Assembly (NCBI RefSeq): GCF_026239735.1
Contig: NZ_JAPIVT010000002.1
Span: 372,001-436,000, forward strand
Length of the DNA: 64,000 bases
Origin: Pedobacter sp. MC2016-05
Lineage (GTDB): Bacteria > Bacteroidota > Bacteroidia > Sphingobacteriales > Sphingobacteriaceae
Direction of reading: 5' to 3'
The notes beneath the pieces were generated by a model. It did no database searches. It was given only the letters and a program-made list of their open reading frames with translations, and was not told the DNA's origin. Below, one piece after another: positions 18,175-28,146 of the stretch. The position numbers and the translations under genes were made by a program. Position 1 is the stretch's first letter. The number at the start of each line of letters is the position of its first letter.

Positions 18175-20075
18175 ATGCGCTATCCGAAACTATTTTTCAT
18201 TCTTGTGTTTATTTTCGTCAATTGTAAAATATATGCGCAATGCAGTGGAGCCTTGGGAGATCCTATCGTAAATGTTGATTTTGGTTCTGGAGTAAGTACT
18301 TTCGGGCCTCCCCTAAATAATGGAATTACGAATTACAATTACATAGCTGGTTCCCCAAACGATGGCTCTTACACTTTAGCAAAAACAATTTCAGGTTTAA
18401 ATCCAGGTTGGGTGCAGAATATTGTTAATCATACCCCGAATGATCCAAATGGATATATGATGGTGGTTAATGCCTCCAATAGTCCAGGCATTTTTTACCA
18501 ATAACTGTTACAGGCTTATGTCCGGGCACAACTTATGAATTCTCTGCATGGATAATTAATATTCTTCGAAATACCGGAATAAAGCCTAAAGTTAAATTTA
18601 CTATAGAAAATAATGGGGTAATAATTGGCACCTTTATTACGCCAGATATACTTGAAGGGAGTGCGACAAATTGGATTAGATACCCATTAACTTTTACTAC
18701 GCCAACAAACCTGGGTGTAATAACTTTAAAAATGACGAATGAAAATCCTGGGGGAACAGGAAATGATTTGGCATTGGATGACATTACTTTCCGAGCCTGT
18801 GGTCCCATCATCACACAAACAATAAATGATACTGATAATATTAGCACCAACTTATGTGAGGGCCAAAGCGCTAATTATTTATTAAAAGCAACCATTTTAA
18901 ATGATGTTTACCAGAACCCAAAATACCAATGGCAAGCCAATAACGGTAATGGTTGGAATGATATTGCTGAACAGGTAGGTAAAGAATATTTGGTTAGCTT
19001 TGTTAATGCAGTGGCTGGTAGTTACCAATATCGTTTAATTACCGCAGAGGCAGAAAACATTGGCTTAGCAACTTGCAGGGTTGCAACCACACCATTTACT
19101 ATTAATGTTACGGCGTTTCCAATAGCAGTTGCAGAAAATTTTAGCCCAATTTGTATCGGCCAAACCATTCAGTTAAATGCTTCCGGCGGAACATCGTATA
19201 GTTGGGTGGGACCAAATTTTTCATCAACAGAAAAAAGCCCGAGTATTATAAATGCCACAAAGGAAATGGCTGGAGAATATACGGTTACAGTTGCCACAAA
19301 TGGCTGCTCCACAACTGCAACCACCACCGTATCCATTTTAGAACCGCCAGTTGTGGCTACCAATTTTAAGCAGACAACCATTTGCGAAGGCACTTCTGTT
19401 GCACTGTCAGCATCAGGTGGAACAATTTATCAATGGGCACCAGCAGTAGGATTATCAGATCCAGATTCTTCAAATCCAACTGCATCTCCAACTGAGACCA
19501 CAATTTACACCGTAAAGGTATCAAATGGTGCATGTACAGAAACCGCTGAAATAACTGTAAACGTAAATAAAAATGCTATTGTTGATGCCGGCTTAGATCA
19601 AAAAATCATATTAGGACAAGCCATTACGCTAAATGGAAAAGTTATGGGAAATGATTTTACTTATTATTGGTCACCGAACGATTTCTTGGAGGATCCATCA
19701 CAATTAAACCCAATAGCCAAGCCCACAGGAGATATAACTTATACCTTGCATGCCATTTCTAATTTAGGCTGCAACACCATTACCGATAAAGTTTTTATAA
19801 AAGTGTATCCAAAAATTGTAGTTCCCAACTCCTTTTCGCCAAATGGCGATTCAGTAAATGATACTTGGAATATACCGGCAGCATTGGCATTTCCAAACCC
19901 TATTGTTAGGGTTGTGAATAGAAATGGACAACTTGTTTATCAAAGCAATGGAATTTATAAACCTTGGGATGGAAAATTGAATGGAAGAGATCTTCCGTCT
20001 GCAGTTTATTATTACACCATTTATTTTAATGAAGATTTTGAAACCTTTAGAGGCTGGATCAATCTGATTAGATAA
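18175..20075 (+). pseudogene. T9SS type B sorted surface protein, frameshifted
   Basis: Two frames together make one protein. Frame 1 (18175-18504) gives signal peptide MRYPKLFFILVFIFVNCKIY and a domain up to NASNSPGIFYQ. It then stops, while frame 3 continues directly with ITVTGLCPGTTYEFSAW to the end at 20075. One base is missing near 18499-18501 (caata instead of the expected caaata). The rest holds Ig/PKD-like repeats with CxG-type strands and a C-terminal gliding-motility-associated (type B) sorting domain, VPNSFSPNGDSVNDTWNIP ending GWINLIR. Intact, it would be an exported adhesin-like cell-surface protein. A sequencing error cannot be excluded. Confidence 0.8.
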
Positions 20076-20089
20076 AAAGCCATTCTTGC

Positions 20090-20120
20090 TTTCGCTTATC
20101 GTTTTGAAATGCTATTTTTG
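20090..20120 (+). promoter_or_regulatory. Bacteroidota-type promoter upstream of the 67-aa gene and ftsE
   Basis: TTTC at 20090-20093, a 19-bp spacer, then TATTTTTG at 20113-20120, one mismatch from the TTTG-N19-TAnnTTTG consensus. The predicted transcription start, about 6-7 bp further, coincides with the ATG at 20127, so the mRNA may be nearly leaderless. Confidence 0.55.
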
Positions 20121-20126
20121 AGCACA

Positions 20127-20330
20127 ATGTATATCGTTAAAGTTAAAGGCATCGCCAAAATTCCAGATTACGTACAATTACGAGATGATAAGTTTACCTT
20201 ACTGGCTTACTTTAGGGTAGATCGGCCAGATAAATCTTTGGAAAAACTGGGTTTGGGCGACAAACAAGAGTACATTATGGAAATGGTTAAAGATTTGCCT
20301 TTTGGGCAAATTGCTAAATTAGAAATATAA
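20127..20330 (+). CDS. Conserved-looking small protein upstream of ftsE
   Basis: A 67-aa soluble protein, MYIVKVKGIAKIPDYVQLRD, ending PFGQIAKLEI. It has alternating beta/charged character with no signal peptide and no membrane segment. I do not recognise the family. It ends 1 bp before the ftsE start codon, so the two are surely co-transcribed and perhaps translationally coupled. The start at 20127 rather than 20109 is chosen because the preceding codons overlap the -7 promoter element. Confidence 0.65.
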   Translation: MYIVKVKGIAKIPDYVQLRDDKFTLLAYFRVDRPDKSLEKLGLGDKQEYIMEMVKDLPFGQIAKLEI

Positions 20331-20331
20331 A

Positions 20332-21015
20332 ATGGCAGGACACGCAGTAATTCATTTAAGCAATGTTGATGTTTTTCAACAGAAACACTTAGTACTTTCA
20401 AACGTAAATTTACACATCGAAAAAGATGAATTTATTTTCTTAATCGGTCAAACAGGTTCGGGTAAAAGTAGCTTACTGAAAATTTTATATGGCGATTTAC
20501 ACATTGGCAACGGCGAGGGAAATATTGCCGGTTTCGATTTAAAAAACTTAAAAGAAAGCCAGGTGCCATTTTTACGCAGAAAATTGGGCGTAGTTTTTCA
20601 AGATTTTCAGTTGTTAACGGATAGAACCATAGAAAAGAACCTGGAGTTTGTTTTAAAAGCCACAGGTTGGAATGATCAAAAACTGATTGACGAGCGTATT
20701 AAAGATGTTTTAGATAAAGTGGGCTTACGTTCGAAGATAAAGAAAATGCCACACGAAATTTCTGGAGGCGAACAGCAACGGATTGTAATTGCAAGGGCTT
20801 TACTTAACGACCCGGAAATTATTTTGGCCGATGAGCCAACTGGAAATTTAGACCCAGAAACTTCGGAAGAAATTGTAACACTTTTAAAGCAAATCAGCCA
20901 GGGCGGAACTGCGGTTTTAATGGCTACCCACGATTACCATATTATCCGCACTTTTCCATCCCGTATTATTAAATGCGAAAATGGAGTGGTGCTCGAAGGC
21001 GCACAAATAGCCTAA
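20332..21015 (+). CDS. ftsE: Cell-division ABC transporter ATP-binding protein FtsE
   Basis: 227 aa, one ABC ATPase domain. Walker A is GQTGSGKSS (39-47), the Q-loop VVFQDFQLL, the signature EISGGEQQRIVIARAL and Walker B EIILADEPTGNLDPE, with the switch His in MATHDYHI. The DFQLL and EPTGNLD wording is typical of FtsE rather than other transport ATPases. With the membrane partner FtsX it regulates septal peptidoglycan hydrolysis. No ftsX lies next to it here, which is common in Bacteroidota where the two are often unlinked. The assignment relies on motif similarity; a LolD-like protein is the alternative. Confidence 0.85.
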   Translation: MAGHAVIHLSNVDVFQQKHLVLSNVNLHIEKDEFIFLIGQTGSGKSSLLKILYGDLHIGNGEGNIAGFDLKNLKESQVPFLRRKLGVVFQDFQLLTDRTIEKNLEFVLKATGWNDQKLIDERIKDVLDKVGLRSKIKKMPHEISGGEQQRIVIARALLNDPEIILADEPTGNLDPETSEEIVTLLKQISQGGTAVLMATHDYHIIRTFPSRIIKCENGVVLEGAQIA

Positions 21016-21290
21016 TGATTTTAGAGTTTAGATTTACGATTTTTGATCCGGCACCTGCCGTAAGAATTTTAGGTTTGGTTATTTCAAAATCAAACCTATT
21101 AAAACCGTCGTCTGGAATCACAAACTTAAGTCCATCCATTTTGATTTCTGCCAAATCGTAAATCAAAAATCTACAATCGTATTTCTTCTGTCAATCTGTT
21201 CAGATAAAACCACATAAATCTGACAGCTTGGCTGATTTACGTTTATGGCAAAATAGTTGAGATTAACACAAAAAAATTCAGCCTAGTATT

Positions 21291-21872
21291 ATGTTTAATA
21301 AGAAGAAAAATAACGATAAAGAAGAAAATATAATGAATCCTGAAAATTCATCAGAAAATGCTGCTGAAAATGCAGAAAATACTGATGCCACTATAAAAGA
21401 AACTGAACAAGCGCCAGAATTATCTGCAGAAGAAAAATTGCAGGCAGAAGTTCAACATCTTAACGATAAATACCTGCGCTTATATGCCGAGTTTGATAAT
21501 TACAAACGCCGTACTCAAAAAGAACGCGTAGAGTTGCTACAAACTGCTGGTAAAGATGTAATTGTATCATTATTACCTGTTTTGGATGATTTTGATCGGG
21601 CGTTAAAAGCCATGGAAACTGCTGCAGATGTTGCACCAGTTAAAGAAGGAATTCTATTAGTGAGTACTAAACTGAAAAATACATTATCTCAAAAAGGTTT
21701 AAAAGATGTAGAAAGCATCAATCAACCATTTGATACAGATTTTCATGAGGCAATTACCAATATTCCTGCACCTACCGAAGATTTAAAGGGAAAAGTGATT
21801 GATGAAGTTGAAAAAGGTTATACATTAAATGATAATGTAATTCGCTTCGCTAAAGTTGTAGTTGGAGCGTAA
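21291..21872 (+). CDS. grpE: Nucleotide exchange factor GrpE
   Basis: 193 aa. An acidic, low-complexity N-terminus (NSSENAAENAENTDATIKE) is followed by the long coiled-coil helix (about 50-85, EVQHLNDKYLRLYAEFDNYK) and the C-terminal beta domain with VLDDFDRAL and the conserved end GYTLNDNVIRFAKVVVG. GrpE releases ADP from DnaK. dnaJ follows 91 bp downstream, and dnaK is not in the window. The first ATG (21291, MFNKKKNNDK) gives normal length; a second ATG 14 codons in is an alternative start. Confidence 0.95.
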   Translation: MFNKKKNNDKEENIMNPENSSENAAENAENTDATIKETEQAPELSAEEKLQAEVQHLNDKYLRLYAEFDNYKRRTQKERVELLQTAGKDVIVSLLPVLDDFDRALKAMETAADVAPVKEGILLVSTKLKNTLSQKGLKDVESINQPFDTDFHEAITNIPAPTEDLKGKVIDEVEKGYTLNDNVIRFAKVVVGA

Positions 21873-21963
21873 ATTAATTATTGAATGTTAGAATGTGTGA
21901 AGGATTGAATGATTATACATTCTATCACTCGATCATTCAAAATTCAATCATTTTAAAAAGAAG

Positions 21964-23127
21964 ATGAGTAAAAGAGATTATTACGACGTATTAGGCGTTA
22001 GCAAAAGTTCGGCTGCGGACGAGATAAAAAAAGCCTATCGCAAGATGGCCATTAAGTATCACCCAGATAAAAACCCTGGCGATAAAGCTGCTGAAGATAA
22101 ATTTAAAGAAGCAGCCGAAGCTTACGAAGTGTTAAGTAGCCCAGAAAAAAAGCAACGCTACGATCAATTCGGGCATGCGGGTGTTGGGGGGGCCAGTGGC
22201 GGCGGTTATGGTGGCGGCGGAATGAACATGGATGACATCTTCAGTAATTTTGGAGATGTTTTTGGCGGTCATAATCCTTTCGAAAGCTTTTTTGGCGGTG
22301 GTGGCGGTGGCCAGCAACGCGGCGGCCGCAGGGTGGCTAAAGGCTCTAACCTGCGTATTAAAGTTAAGTTAACACTTGAAGAGATTGCCCATGGTGCAGA
22401 GAAAAAAATCAAGGTTAACAAATTAATCGTTTGTAAAACTTGCGATGGTTCTGGAGCAAAAGACAAATCATCTGTAAGTACTTGCGGTACTTGTGGAGGT
22501 AGCGGACAAGTGCGTAGGGTAACCAATACCATTTTGGGCCAAATGCAAACCGCTTCTACCTGCCCTACTTGTAATGGTAGCGGTCAACAAATTACGGCAA
22601 AATGTAATGTTTGCCATGGCGATGGCGTTGTACGTGGCGAAGAAACCATCACCATTAACATTCCTGCTGGTGTGAGCGAAGGCATGCAGTTAAGCATGAG
22701 TGGAAAAGGTAATGCAGCACCAAATGGCGGTATCCCAGGAGACTTGATTATTTTAATTGAAGAAATTCCTCACGAAACATTAAAACGCGAAGGCAATAAC
22801 ATAGTTTACGATTTACATTTAAGTTTTGTTGATGCTGCTTTGGGCATGAGCCTTGAAGTACCAACAATTGATGGAAAAGCGAAAATTAAAATCGAACCTG
22901 GAACGCAGAGCGGAAAATTGTTACGCTTAAAAGGAAAAGGTTTACCAGAAGTAAACTCTTACCACAGAGGCGACGAAATTATTCACATCAACATTTGGAC
23001 ACCTAAAGCTTTAAGTAGCGATGAACGCAGTGCACTTGAGAAATTACGTGAATCTCCAAATTTCAAGCCGCAACCCGGTAAAAACGATAAAAGCTTCTTC
23101 GAAAGAATGAAAGAATATTTTGAGTAA
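21964..23127 (+). CDS. dnaJ: Chaperone DnaJ
   Basis: 387 aa, class A J-protein. The J domain (1-70) has YHPDKNPG. A Gly/Phe-rich linker (about 72-125) is followed by four CxxCxGxG zinc repeats: [24 protein letters not shown] and CNVCHGDG. The substrate-binding beta domains come after, with GDLIILIEE and KGKGLPEVN. It stimulates DnaK ATPase and delivers clients. It pairs with grpE upstream. A strong hairpin terminator follows at 23147-23179. Confidence 0.97.
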   Translation: MSKRDYYDVLGVSKSSAADEIKKAYRKMAIKYHPDKNPGDKAAEDKFKEAAEAYEVLSSPEKKQRYDQFGHAGVGGASGGGYGGGGMNMDDIFSNFGDVFGGHNPFESFFGGGGGGQQRGGRRVAKGSNLRIKVKLTLEEIAHGAEKKIKVNKLIVCKTCDGSGAKDKSSVSTCGTCGGSGQVRRVTNTILGQMQTASTCPTCNGSGQQITAKCNVCHGDGVVRGEETITINIPAGVSEGMQLSMSGKGNAAPNGGIPGDLIILIEEIPHETLKREGNNIVYDLHLSFVDAALGMSLEVPTIDGKAKIKIEPGTQSGKLLRLKGKGLPEVNSYHRGDEIIHINIWTPKALSSDERSALEKLRESPNFKPQPGKNDKSFFERMKEYFE

Positions 23128-23146
23128 TTAATTATCGATAGAACAT

Positions 23147-23179
23147 AAAAAAACCGATGGCTCTCGCTATCGGTTTTTT
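23147..23179 (+). terminator. Rho-independent terminator after dnaJ
   Basis: Stem aaaaaaaccgat / atcggtttttt with loop ggctctcgct. The arms are A/T-tailed on both sides, so it can also end the convergent DUF3829 lipoprotein gene. Confidence 0.85.
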
Positions 23180-23197
23180 CATTTTCAGGCACTCCAA

Positions 23198-24148
23198 CTA
23201 GTCAACAAAACTGTTGTAGCTAGTGCGCATATATTCGTGCTTTCTAATTAAATCTTCTGTATCATTTTCTGTTATTTTACCAGATGTTGCAGCATCCCTC
23301 ATCACCTTTTTGGTTTCTATTAAAAACTCTTTAAAGCTTTCGTTAAAACGCCTGAAAGAATCATCCTTACCTGGATACTTAGCTGCATTTGGAGCATCCA
23401 TTTCTGTATGTTTTTTGTTTTGTGCTTCCAATGCGGTGTAGGCAGTCTTTATCTTACCTTCATCATCTTTATAATTTTTCGATTCCAAAATTAGTTTATT
23501 GAAGTCAGCTACCGCTTTACGGTCGTCTTTCATCGCAAAAATATATTCTTTAAGGGGATGCGTTTTCAAAATAATTCGTTCTGCATCATCACCAATTATT
23601 TCTAATTTCGTTAATAGCTGATCATCATATTTGTAATAAGTTTTACTCATTGCATAAATAGAATCAACAAGCGCTTTGCCTTTTACACCTTTATCATCTT
23701 TGAAATCTTCTGCTTTAATATATTCATCAAGCGATTTATACGTATTTTTCATTTTTTCAAATGTTTCATTCAGTGCCAATACATTATCCTTAAAAAACTT
23801 CTGATCTTCACCGCTTAAAACTTTTGGTGGCGTTTCAGGTTTCATGGTTGATTTGCTAAAATGAGGAACCGAAAAAGGTGTTATAATACCTATAAACGCA
23901 TATTGATTATTAGGTTGTTCCAGTCCTCTGGCAATGCGCTGCACATTGCTCTCCATGCTTTTCAAATAAGTATTGTTTTTATCTGTGTAAGCAACTAAAA
24001 CGTTGTTATATTCTACTATTTGATTGGCCTCATCATTACTGGCCTCGGCATATCCGGTTTTAGCATTTCCATCTTTTTTATCCCCACCTTTACATGCAGA
24101 GAATGAAATCGCTGTTGCGACAATTAGTAGTTTAATCGGTAGTTTCAT
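23198..24148 (-). CDS. DUF3829-type lipoprotein
   Basis: 316 aa. The N-terminus MKLPIKLLIVATAISFSACK is a lipoprotein signal with a lipobox ending in Cys19, so the mature protein is lipid-anchored. The body is helical, with NEANQIVEYNN-type and QRIARGLEQPNNQYAF segments and a C-terminal FNESFKEFLIETKKVMRD; this pattern resembles the YiiG/DUF3829 family of unknown function. It converges with dnaJ. I infer the family from overall pattern rather than a unique motif. Confidence 0.7.
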   Translation of the reverse strand: MKLPIKLLIVATAISFSACKGGDKKDGNAKTGYAEASNDEANQIVEYNNVLVAYTDKNNTYLKSMESNVQRIARGLEQPNNQYAFIGIITPFSVPHFSKSTMKPETPPKVLSGEDQKFFKDNVLALNETFEKMKNTYKSLDEYIKAEDFKDDKGVKGKALVDSIYAMSKTYYKYDDQLLTKLEIIGDDAERIILKTHPLKEYIFAMKDDRKAVADFNKLILESKNYKDDEGKIKTAYTALEAQNKKHTEMDAPNAAKYPGKDDSFRRFNESFKEFLIETKKVMRDAATSGKITENDTEDLIRKHEYMRTSYNSFVD

Positions 24149-24352
24149 CTTTAGCTTTTGTTTATATCTGATTTATTAATTAAATGACAGTTGTTTTTAA
24201 ATAAATGCTTAACAATGATAGCTTCGGGATGTTTGTTGAAACAAATGCTTTGTTTGAGGGATGACTCATCAAAACTAAATTTTATTCGCCTTTAAACGAA
24301 ATTTATTTTCACTTCAACATTGTTTTTACTAATTATTTTAGTAATTTTAGAT

Positions 24353-24925
24353 ATGGAAAATTTGTTTTTGGTATGTTTAATCCCTCCAAAAGACATTATG
24401 GATGACATTGATGATTTAAGAAATTTTATTTCTGCAAAATTTGAAGTTTTCGAATCTCTTAAACGCCCTGTACACCTTACTTAATATGATCCGGTGAAGA
24501 TAACCTCACTTTCGCAAGAGGAAAATTTTTTCAGCGCACTAAATAATGCCGCTTATTCCGAGTCGTTTGATCAAATTTTATTGAATTTCAATTCCTTTCC
24601 AGAACATACATTTTACATTGATGCAGAACAGAATCAAGGCATTATGAATTTGAAAAAACAAATAGATGAAGAACTTAAGCCGATGAAATTAATTGAAAAA
24701 AATAGGCCGAAATTTAATCCACACGTAACATTAGCATTTAGAGACCTAAAGTCAGACGTTTACCGGGAACTTATTACTGAGTTTAAGGATCGTAAGTTTA
24801 AAAGGAAATTTTTAGTTTCAGCGTTTTCAGTTTATAAACATGATGGCAAAAGATGGCAGGCCTTTAAAGAAATCCCATTTAAATCTCCATCAGAAAAACC
24901 AAAACCACTAACACTTTTTGGTTGA
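24353..24925 (+). pseudogene. 2'-5' RNA ligase / cyclic phosphodiesterase-like gene with in-frame stop
   Basis: One continuous frame from ATG 24353 (MENLFLVCLIPPKDIMDDID) to the stop at 24923-24925 is interrupted by a single TAA at 24482-24484. The codon before it completes the first HxT motif, RPVHLT, and the text resumes as YDPVKITSLSQEENFF; related proteins have a residue such as Leu at the stop. The second HxT motif, FNPHVTLAF, is downstream. Intact length would be 190 aa. The 143-aa ORF after the stop lacks the first catalytic His. A single TTA to TAA change explains it. Confidence 0.8.
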
Positions 24926-27340
24926 TTAAAAAGGCATACCGATACCAAAATTATACTGAACAAATCGATAGGTATCTGGAGCATGCGTTAAGTTATATTG
25001 TTCTTTAAACGCTTTTGATCCCGAAAACATTTTGCCGATTACCCATTGATCGCCACTCCCAAATTGTGGATCTTTTAATTTCAAACCTACATCAAACCTG
25101 AAAACAAAATACTGTACATCGTAACGCAAACCAAAACCAGTACCGATAGCCACTTGTTTAGCCAGTCTACTCAATTTAAAAACGGTTAGTTCATCTAATT
25201 CGGTAACCTGCTGACTGATTGATTCCCCTAAACGAACATTCCAGATATTACCAGCATCTAAAAATGCTGCTCCTCTTAAGGTTGCCCCAAAAAACTTTTT
25301 TGCCAGTGTAAAACGATATTCAAAATTGGTTTCAAGGCGCATTGTTCCCAATTGATCTAAGCCAAACAACGCCTTTCTTAATGTCTCTGAGCCAATAACT
25401 TCTCTGTTGTAATTACCAGGCCCAACCGTTCTAGCCTGCCAAGCCCTTAAACCACTAGATCCACCGGCAAAAAACTGTTTCTCAAACGGAATACCTGTTA
25501 AAATAGAATTCCCGTAAGAGTAGGCAATTCCAGTATTTAGGCGAGCAATAAACTGCCTTTCTCCTCCCAAATGTTTATACCATCTTAAATCTACCTCTGG
25601 CCTAACATATTGGTTAAAAGGCAAACCGAGAATACGTGCAGGATTGTCATTGGCCGGATCGCTATCCGATCCGCCAAGCTTGGAAATGCCTTGCAAAAGG
25701 TTTCCAGCAATATCAATATTTGCCCTTAAATAAAAGAACGTTCGCAATTGATTTAACTTATCTGCATTTAAGGTATAACTGTACTTCATCCCTAAAGTTA
25801 AATCCTGACGCCTTAACAACGTTGCATAATAAAGGTTATTTGCCACTTCGTTTACATCCAAACTATCGCTTAAATTACCAAAACGATATTCGAAATTTAA
25901 AGGCGTAAAGGAATGCAGTTTTGATTTTGTTTCAAACCAATCGTAGGTGATCGAGTTGATAAAAATATTTCGAACGGAGACATCTTTCTGCAAGGCATAA
26001 ATATAACTGGACGAAAATGTAGTATGCGGCATGCCATTTCCCCCCAATACCGGGTTGTAAAATGGAATAATTAAGCGTGGAACGGTAATACTTGCACTAA
26101 CCGAGAAATCGCGTTGATAAATATCTCTAAATGGAGATGTTCCATTGCCTATCCGAGATTGTAATCCGCCTTTTACCTGAAACTCAAATCGCTCTGCGCC
26201 CCTAAATAAATTGTTGTTGGTATAAGTATTACTAATATTAATACCCACTGTACCACCATTAAAAGGCACTTCACCCTCTATCCTATTGCTCATCACCTTT
26301 TGGGGCGTAACCATGATAATTGGATTTATTTTATTGCCCGTGCTATCGCGATTGAAATAATCAATTTTAACATTTTTGAAAATATTCAATTCGTACAAAC
26401 GATCGTAGGTTAAATTTTCATTTCTGATGTCGTAGAGTTCGCCCTGTTTTAAGAAATCATAGCGAAGAATAGGGTTTCTTCTATATCTTTTGGACAAATC
26501 GGTAAATGAAACACCGCCAGTAGTATCTCTGTTTACGTAATTACGCAACGAATCTGGAAAACCATCCGTACTGGGAGCGATAATCATATAGGTTGTGCCG
26601 ATTTTGTATTGTTTGTGCGGCCCCGTGGCTGGGTTGGTAATATTTAAACGCAAATTTACTTTTTGTGGCTGTTCTGTTTCAATGACATCAAAATTTACAT
26701 AAGGACGTAAGAAATAGAAGTAGCCATTTTCTTTCATCACCCGGTAAATTTGTTCTCGTTCATAAGTTAACGAATCTACATCATAGCGCATTCCTGGATG
26801 TAAACGCGTAAAGCTCGATTTATTTCTATCATAAACATCCTTGACTGATTTACTAAAGATGGAGTCGCTCAGTTTTGCTACATACGATGCTTTACCCTGG
26901 CTTGCCTTGAAGTCGATTTCTGCTTTCTTGTTTTCTACTTTAATTTCAGCGGCAACCTTTGCATCGAAATAACCTTTACCCGTTAAAAATTTTTGAATCT
27001 GATTTCTTGATATTTCTACCAGTGCACTATCCAAAATTGCCGGAGGCGTACCAAAGGGTTTGATGTTATTGGTTTTATAACGGCCATCTTTAGTATTGAA
27101 CAAATTGTATAGCGGTACGTTTATGCTAAAAGCCGATGGCGGACGAATATCTTTTTGAACATAATTATAAGCCTGCTCTTCGAATTGCGCATCTACACTA
27201 TCAATTGTAACCTTTTTCACAATTGATTGATAATCGGGAATATACTTTGTAGAAGAACAGCTCTGAATTAAAACAATAATAAATAGTAATATTGCAGTGC
27301 TTTTCAGTTTTATATTTATCAAGTATTGGTATGCTTTCAA
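24926..27340 (-). CDS. tamL: TamL-type outer-membrane lipoprotein, BamA/TamA (Omp85) family
   Basis: 804 aa. The lipoprotein signal ends in LIQSC (Cys28). It is followed by POTRA-like repeats (about 40-340, for example SRNQIQKFLTGKGYFDAKVA and a YDRLYELNIFKNVKI strand) and a C-terminal 16-stranded Omp85 barrel (about 370-804) containing FFAGGSSGLRAWQARTVGPG, the family's lid/VRGF-like motif. TamL is the Bacteroidota lipidated TamA relative, thought to act with TamB in envelope biogenesis; no tamB is adjacent here. Its start codon overlaps the start of the divergent methyltransferase gene by 10 bp. Confidence 0.88.
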   Translation of the reverse strand: MKAYQYLINIKLKSTAILLFIIVLIQSCSSTKYIPDYQSIVKKVTIDSVDAQFEEQAYNYVQKDIRPPSAFSINVPLYNLFNTKDGRYKTNNIKPFGTPPAILDSALVEISRNQIQKFLTGKGYFDAKVAAEIKVENKKAEIDFKASQGKASYVAKLSDSIFSKSVKDVYDRNKSSFTRLHPGMRYDVDSLTYEREQIYRVMKENGYFYFLRPYVNFDVIETEQPQKVNLRLNITNPATGPHKQYKIGTTYMIIAPSTDGFPDSLRNYVNRDTTGGVSFTDLSKRYRRNPILRYDFLKQGELYDIRNENLTYDRLYELNIFKNVKIDYFNRDSTGNKINPIIMVTPQKVMSNRIEGEVPFNGGTVGINISNTYTNNNLFRGAERFEFQVKGGLQSRIGNGTSPFRDIYQRDFSVSASITVPRLIIPFYNPVLGGNGMPHTTFSSSYIYALQKDVSVRNIFINSITYDWFETKSKLHSFTPLNFEYRFGNLSDSLDVNEVANNLYYATLLRRQDLTLGMKYSYTLNADKLNQLRTFFYLRANIDIAGNLLQGISKLGGSDSDPANDNPARILGLPFNQYVRPEVDLRWYKHLGGERQFIARLNTGIAYSYGNSILTGIPFEKQFFAGGSSGLRAWQARTVGPGNYNREVIGSETLRKALFGLDQLGTMRLETNFEYRFTLAKKFFGATLRGAAFLDAGNIWNVRLGESISQQVTELDELTVFKLSRLAKQVAIGTGFGLRYDVQYFVFRFDVGLKLKDPQFGSGDQWVIGKMFSGSKAFKEQYNLTHAPDTYRFVQYNFGIGMPF

Positions 27341-28077
27341 AGTCTCAAATTAGTTTTATAAAGTCATTGCATCAAAAAAAATATCGTAAAGAGCACGGTT
27401 TATTTTTGGTTGAAGGCATAAAATCAATTCAAGAATTTATCCATTCCAGCTACCAAATCCACAGCATATTTTACAACAGCGAACAATCCAATTTGTTACC
27501 CAAATTGCCTGCAAATATAAACTTATTTGAAGTAAACAACGTTGAATTAGGTAAGATTAGTACTTTGCAAACGCCACAAGGTTTTTTGGCGATTTTACAT
27601 ATGCCGAAAGACCGAAAAATAAATTCAAAATCGTTGCAAAATCAATTTACTTTGGTGCTAGATGGCGTTCAAGACCCAGGCAATATGGGTACCATTATTA
27701 GAACTGCAGATTGGTTCGGTTTTGATAAGATTATCTGTTCTGAAGACACTGTAGAGGCTTATAACCCTAAAACTGTACAAGCCACAATGGGCTCGCTGGC
27801 CAGGGTTGAAATTTATTACCAAAACCTTCCATTATTTTTAGAACACAACAATTTGCCAGTTTTTGGTGCTTTGCTGGATGGCGAATCTATTTACAAAACC
27901 AATTGGGACAACGAAGGCTTAATTGTGTTAGGCAATGAAGGGAAAGGAATTTCCAGTGAGGTGATCAGTAAAATAAATAAGCCAGTAACGATACCCCGAA
28001 TTGGAGTGGCTGAATCTCTAAATGTAGCAGTAAGTGCAGCAATTTTTTGCGCTGAATTAGTTCGGGTTAAAAATTAG
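27331..28077 (+). CDS. TrmH/SpoU-family RNA 2'-O-methyltransferase
   Basis: 248 aa. An N-terminal L30e-like substrate-binding domain (about 1-95, KKYRKEHGLFLVEGIKSIQE) is followed by the SPOUT knot domain with LDGVQDPGNMGTIIRTADWF (motif 1, catalytic Arg), VLGNEGKGISSEV (motif 2) and IPRIGVAESLNVAVSAAIFC (motif 3). It methylates 23S rRNA or tRNA ribose; which site cannot be told. The start at 27331 (MLSKSQISF) is preferred to 27292 because it fits the family N-terminus. It diverges from tamL with overlapping 5' ends. Confidence 0.92.
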   Translation: MLSKSQISFIKSLHQKKYRKEHGLFLVEGIKSIQEFIHSSYQIHSIFYNSEQSNLLPKLPANINLFEVNNVELGKISTLQTPQGFLAILHMPKDRKINSKSLQNQFTLVLDGVQDPGNMGTIIRTADWFGFDKIICSEDTVEAYNPKTVQATMGSLARVEIYYQNLPLFLEHNNLPVFGALLDGESIYKTNWDNEGLIVLGNEGKGISSEVISKINKPVTIPRIGVAESLNVAVSAAIFCAELVRVKN

Positions 28078-28099
28078 ACTGATAATAATTAAGATATTA

Positions 28100-28130
28100 T
28101 TTGCGCACTAATTAATAATTGCTATTTTTG
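28100..28130 (+). promoter_or_regulatory. Consensus Bacteroidota promoter for tRNA-Cys
   Basis: TTTG at 28100-28103, exactly 19 bp spacer, TATTTTTG at 28123-28130: a perfect match to TTTG-N19-TAnnTTTG. The predicted transcription start is about 10 bp before the mature tRNA 5' end. Confidence 0.85.
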
Positions 28131-28146
28131 CAACCTTGAATTTCAA

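Noticed and set aside
20973..21166. Two overlapping ORFs after ftsE, read as a possible ftsX fragment
   Set aside because: No membrane segments or ftsX motif; the sequence is shared by both strands and looks non-coding.
21881..21960. Inverted repeat between grpE and dnaJ considered as a heat-shock operator (CIRCE)
   Set aside because: The repeat is gaatgat/atcattc, which does not match the TTAGCACTC-N9-GAGTGCTAA consensus.
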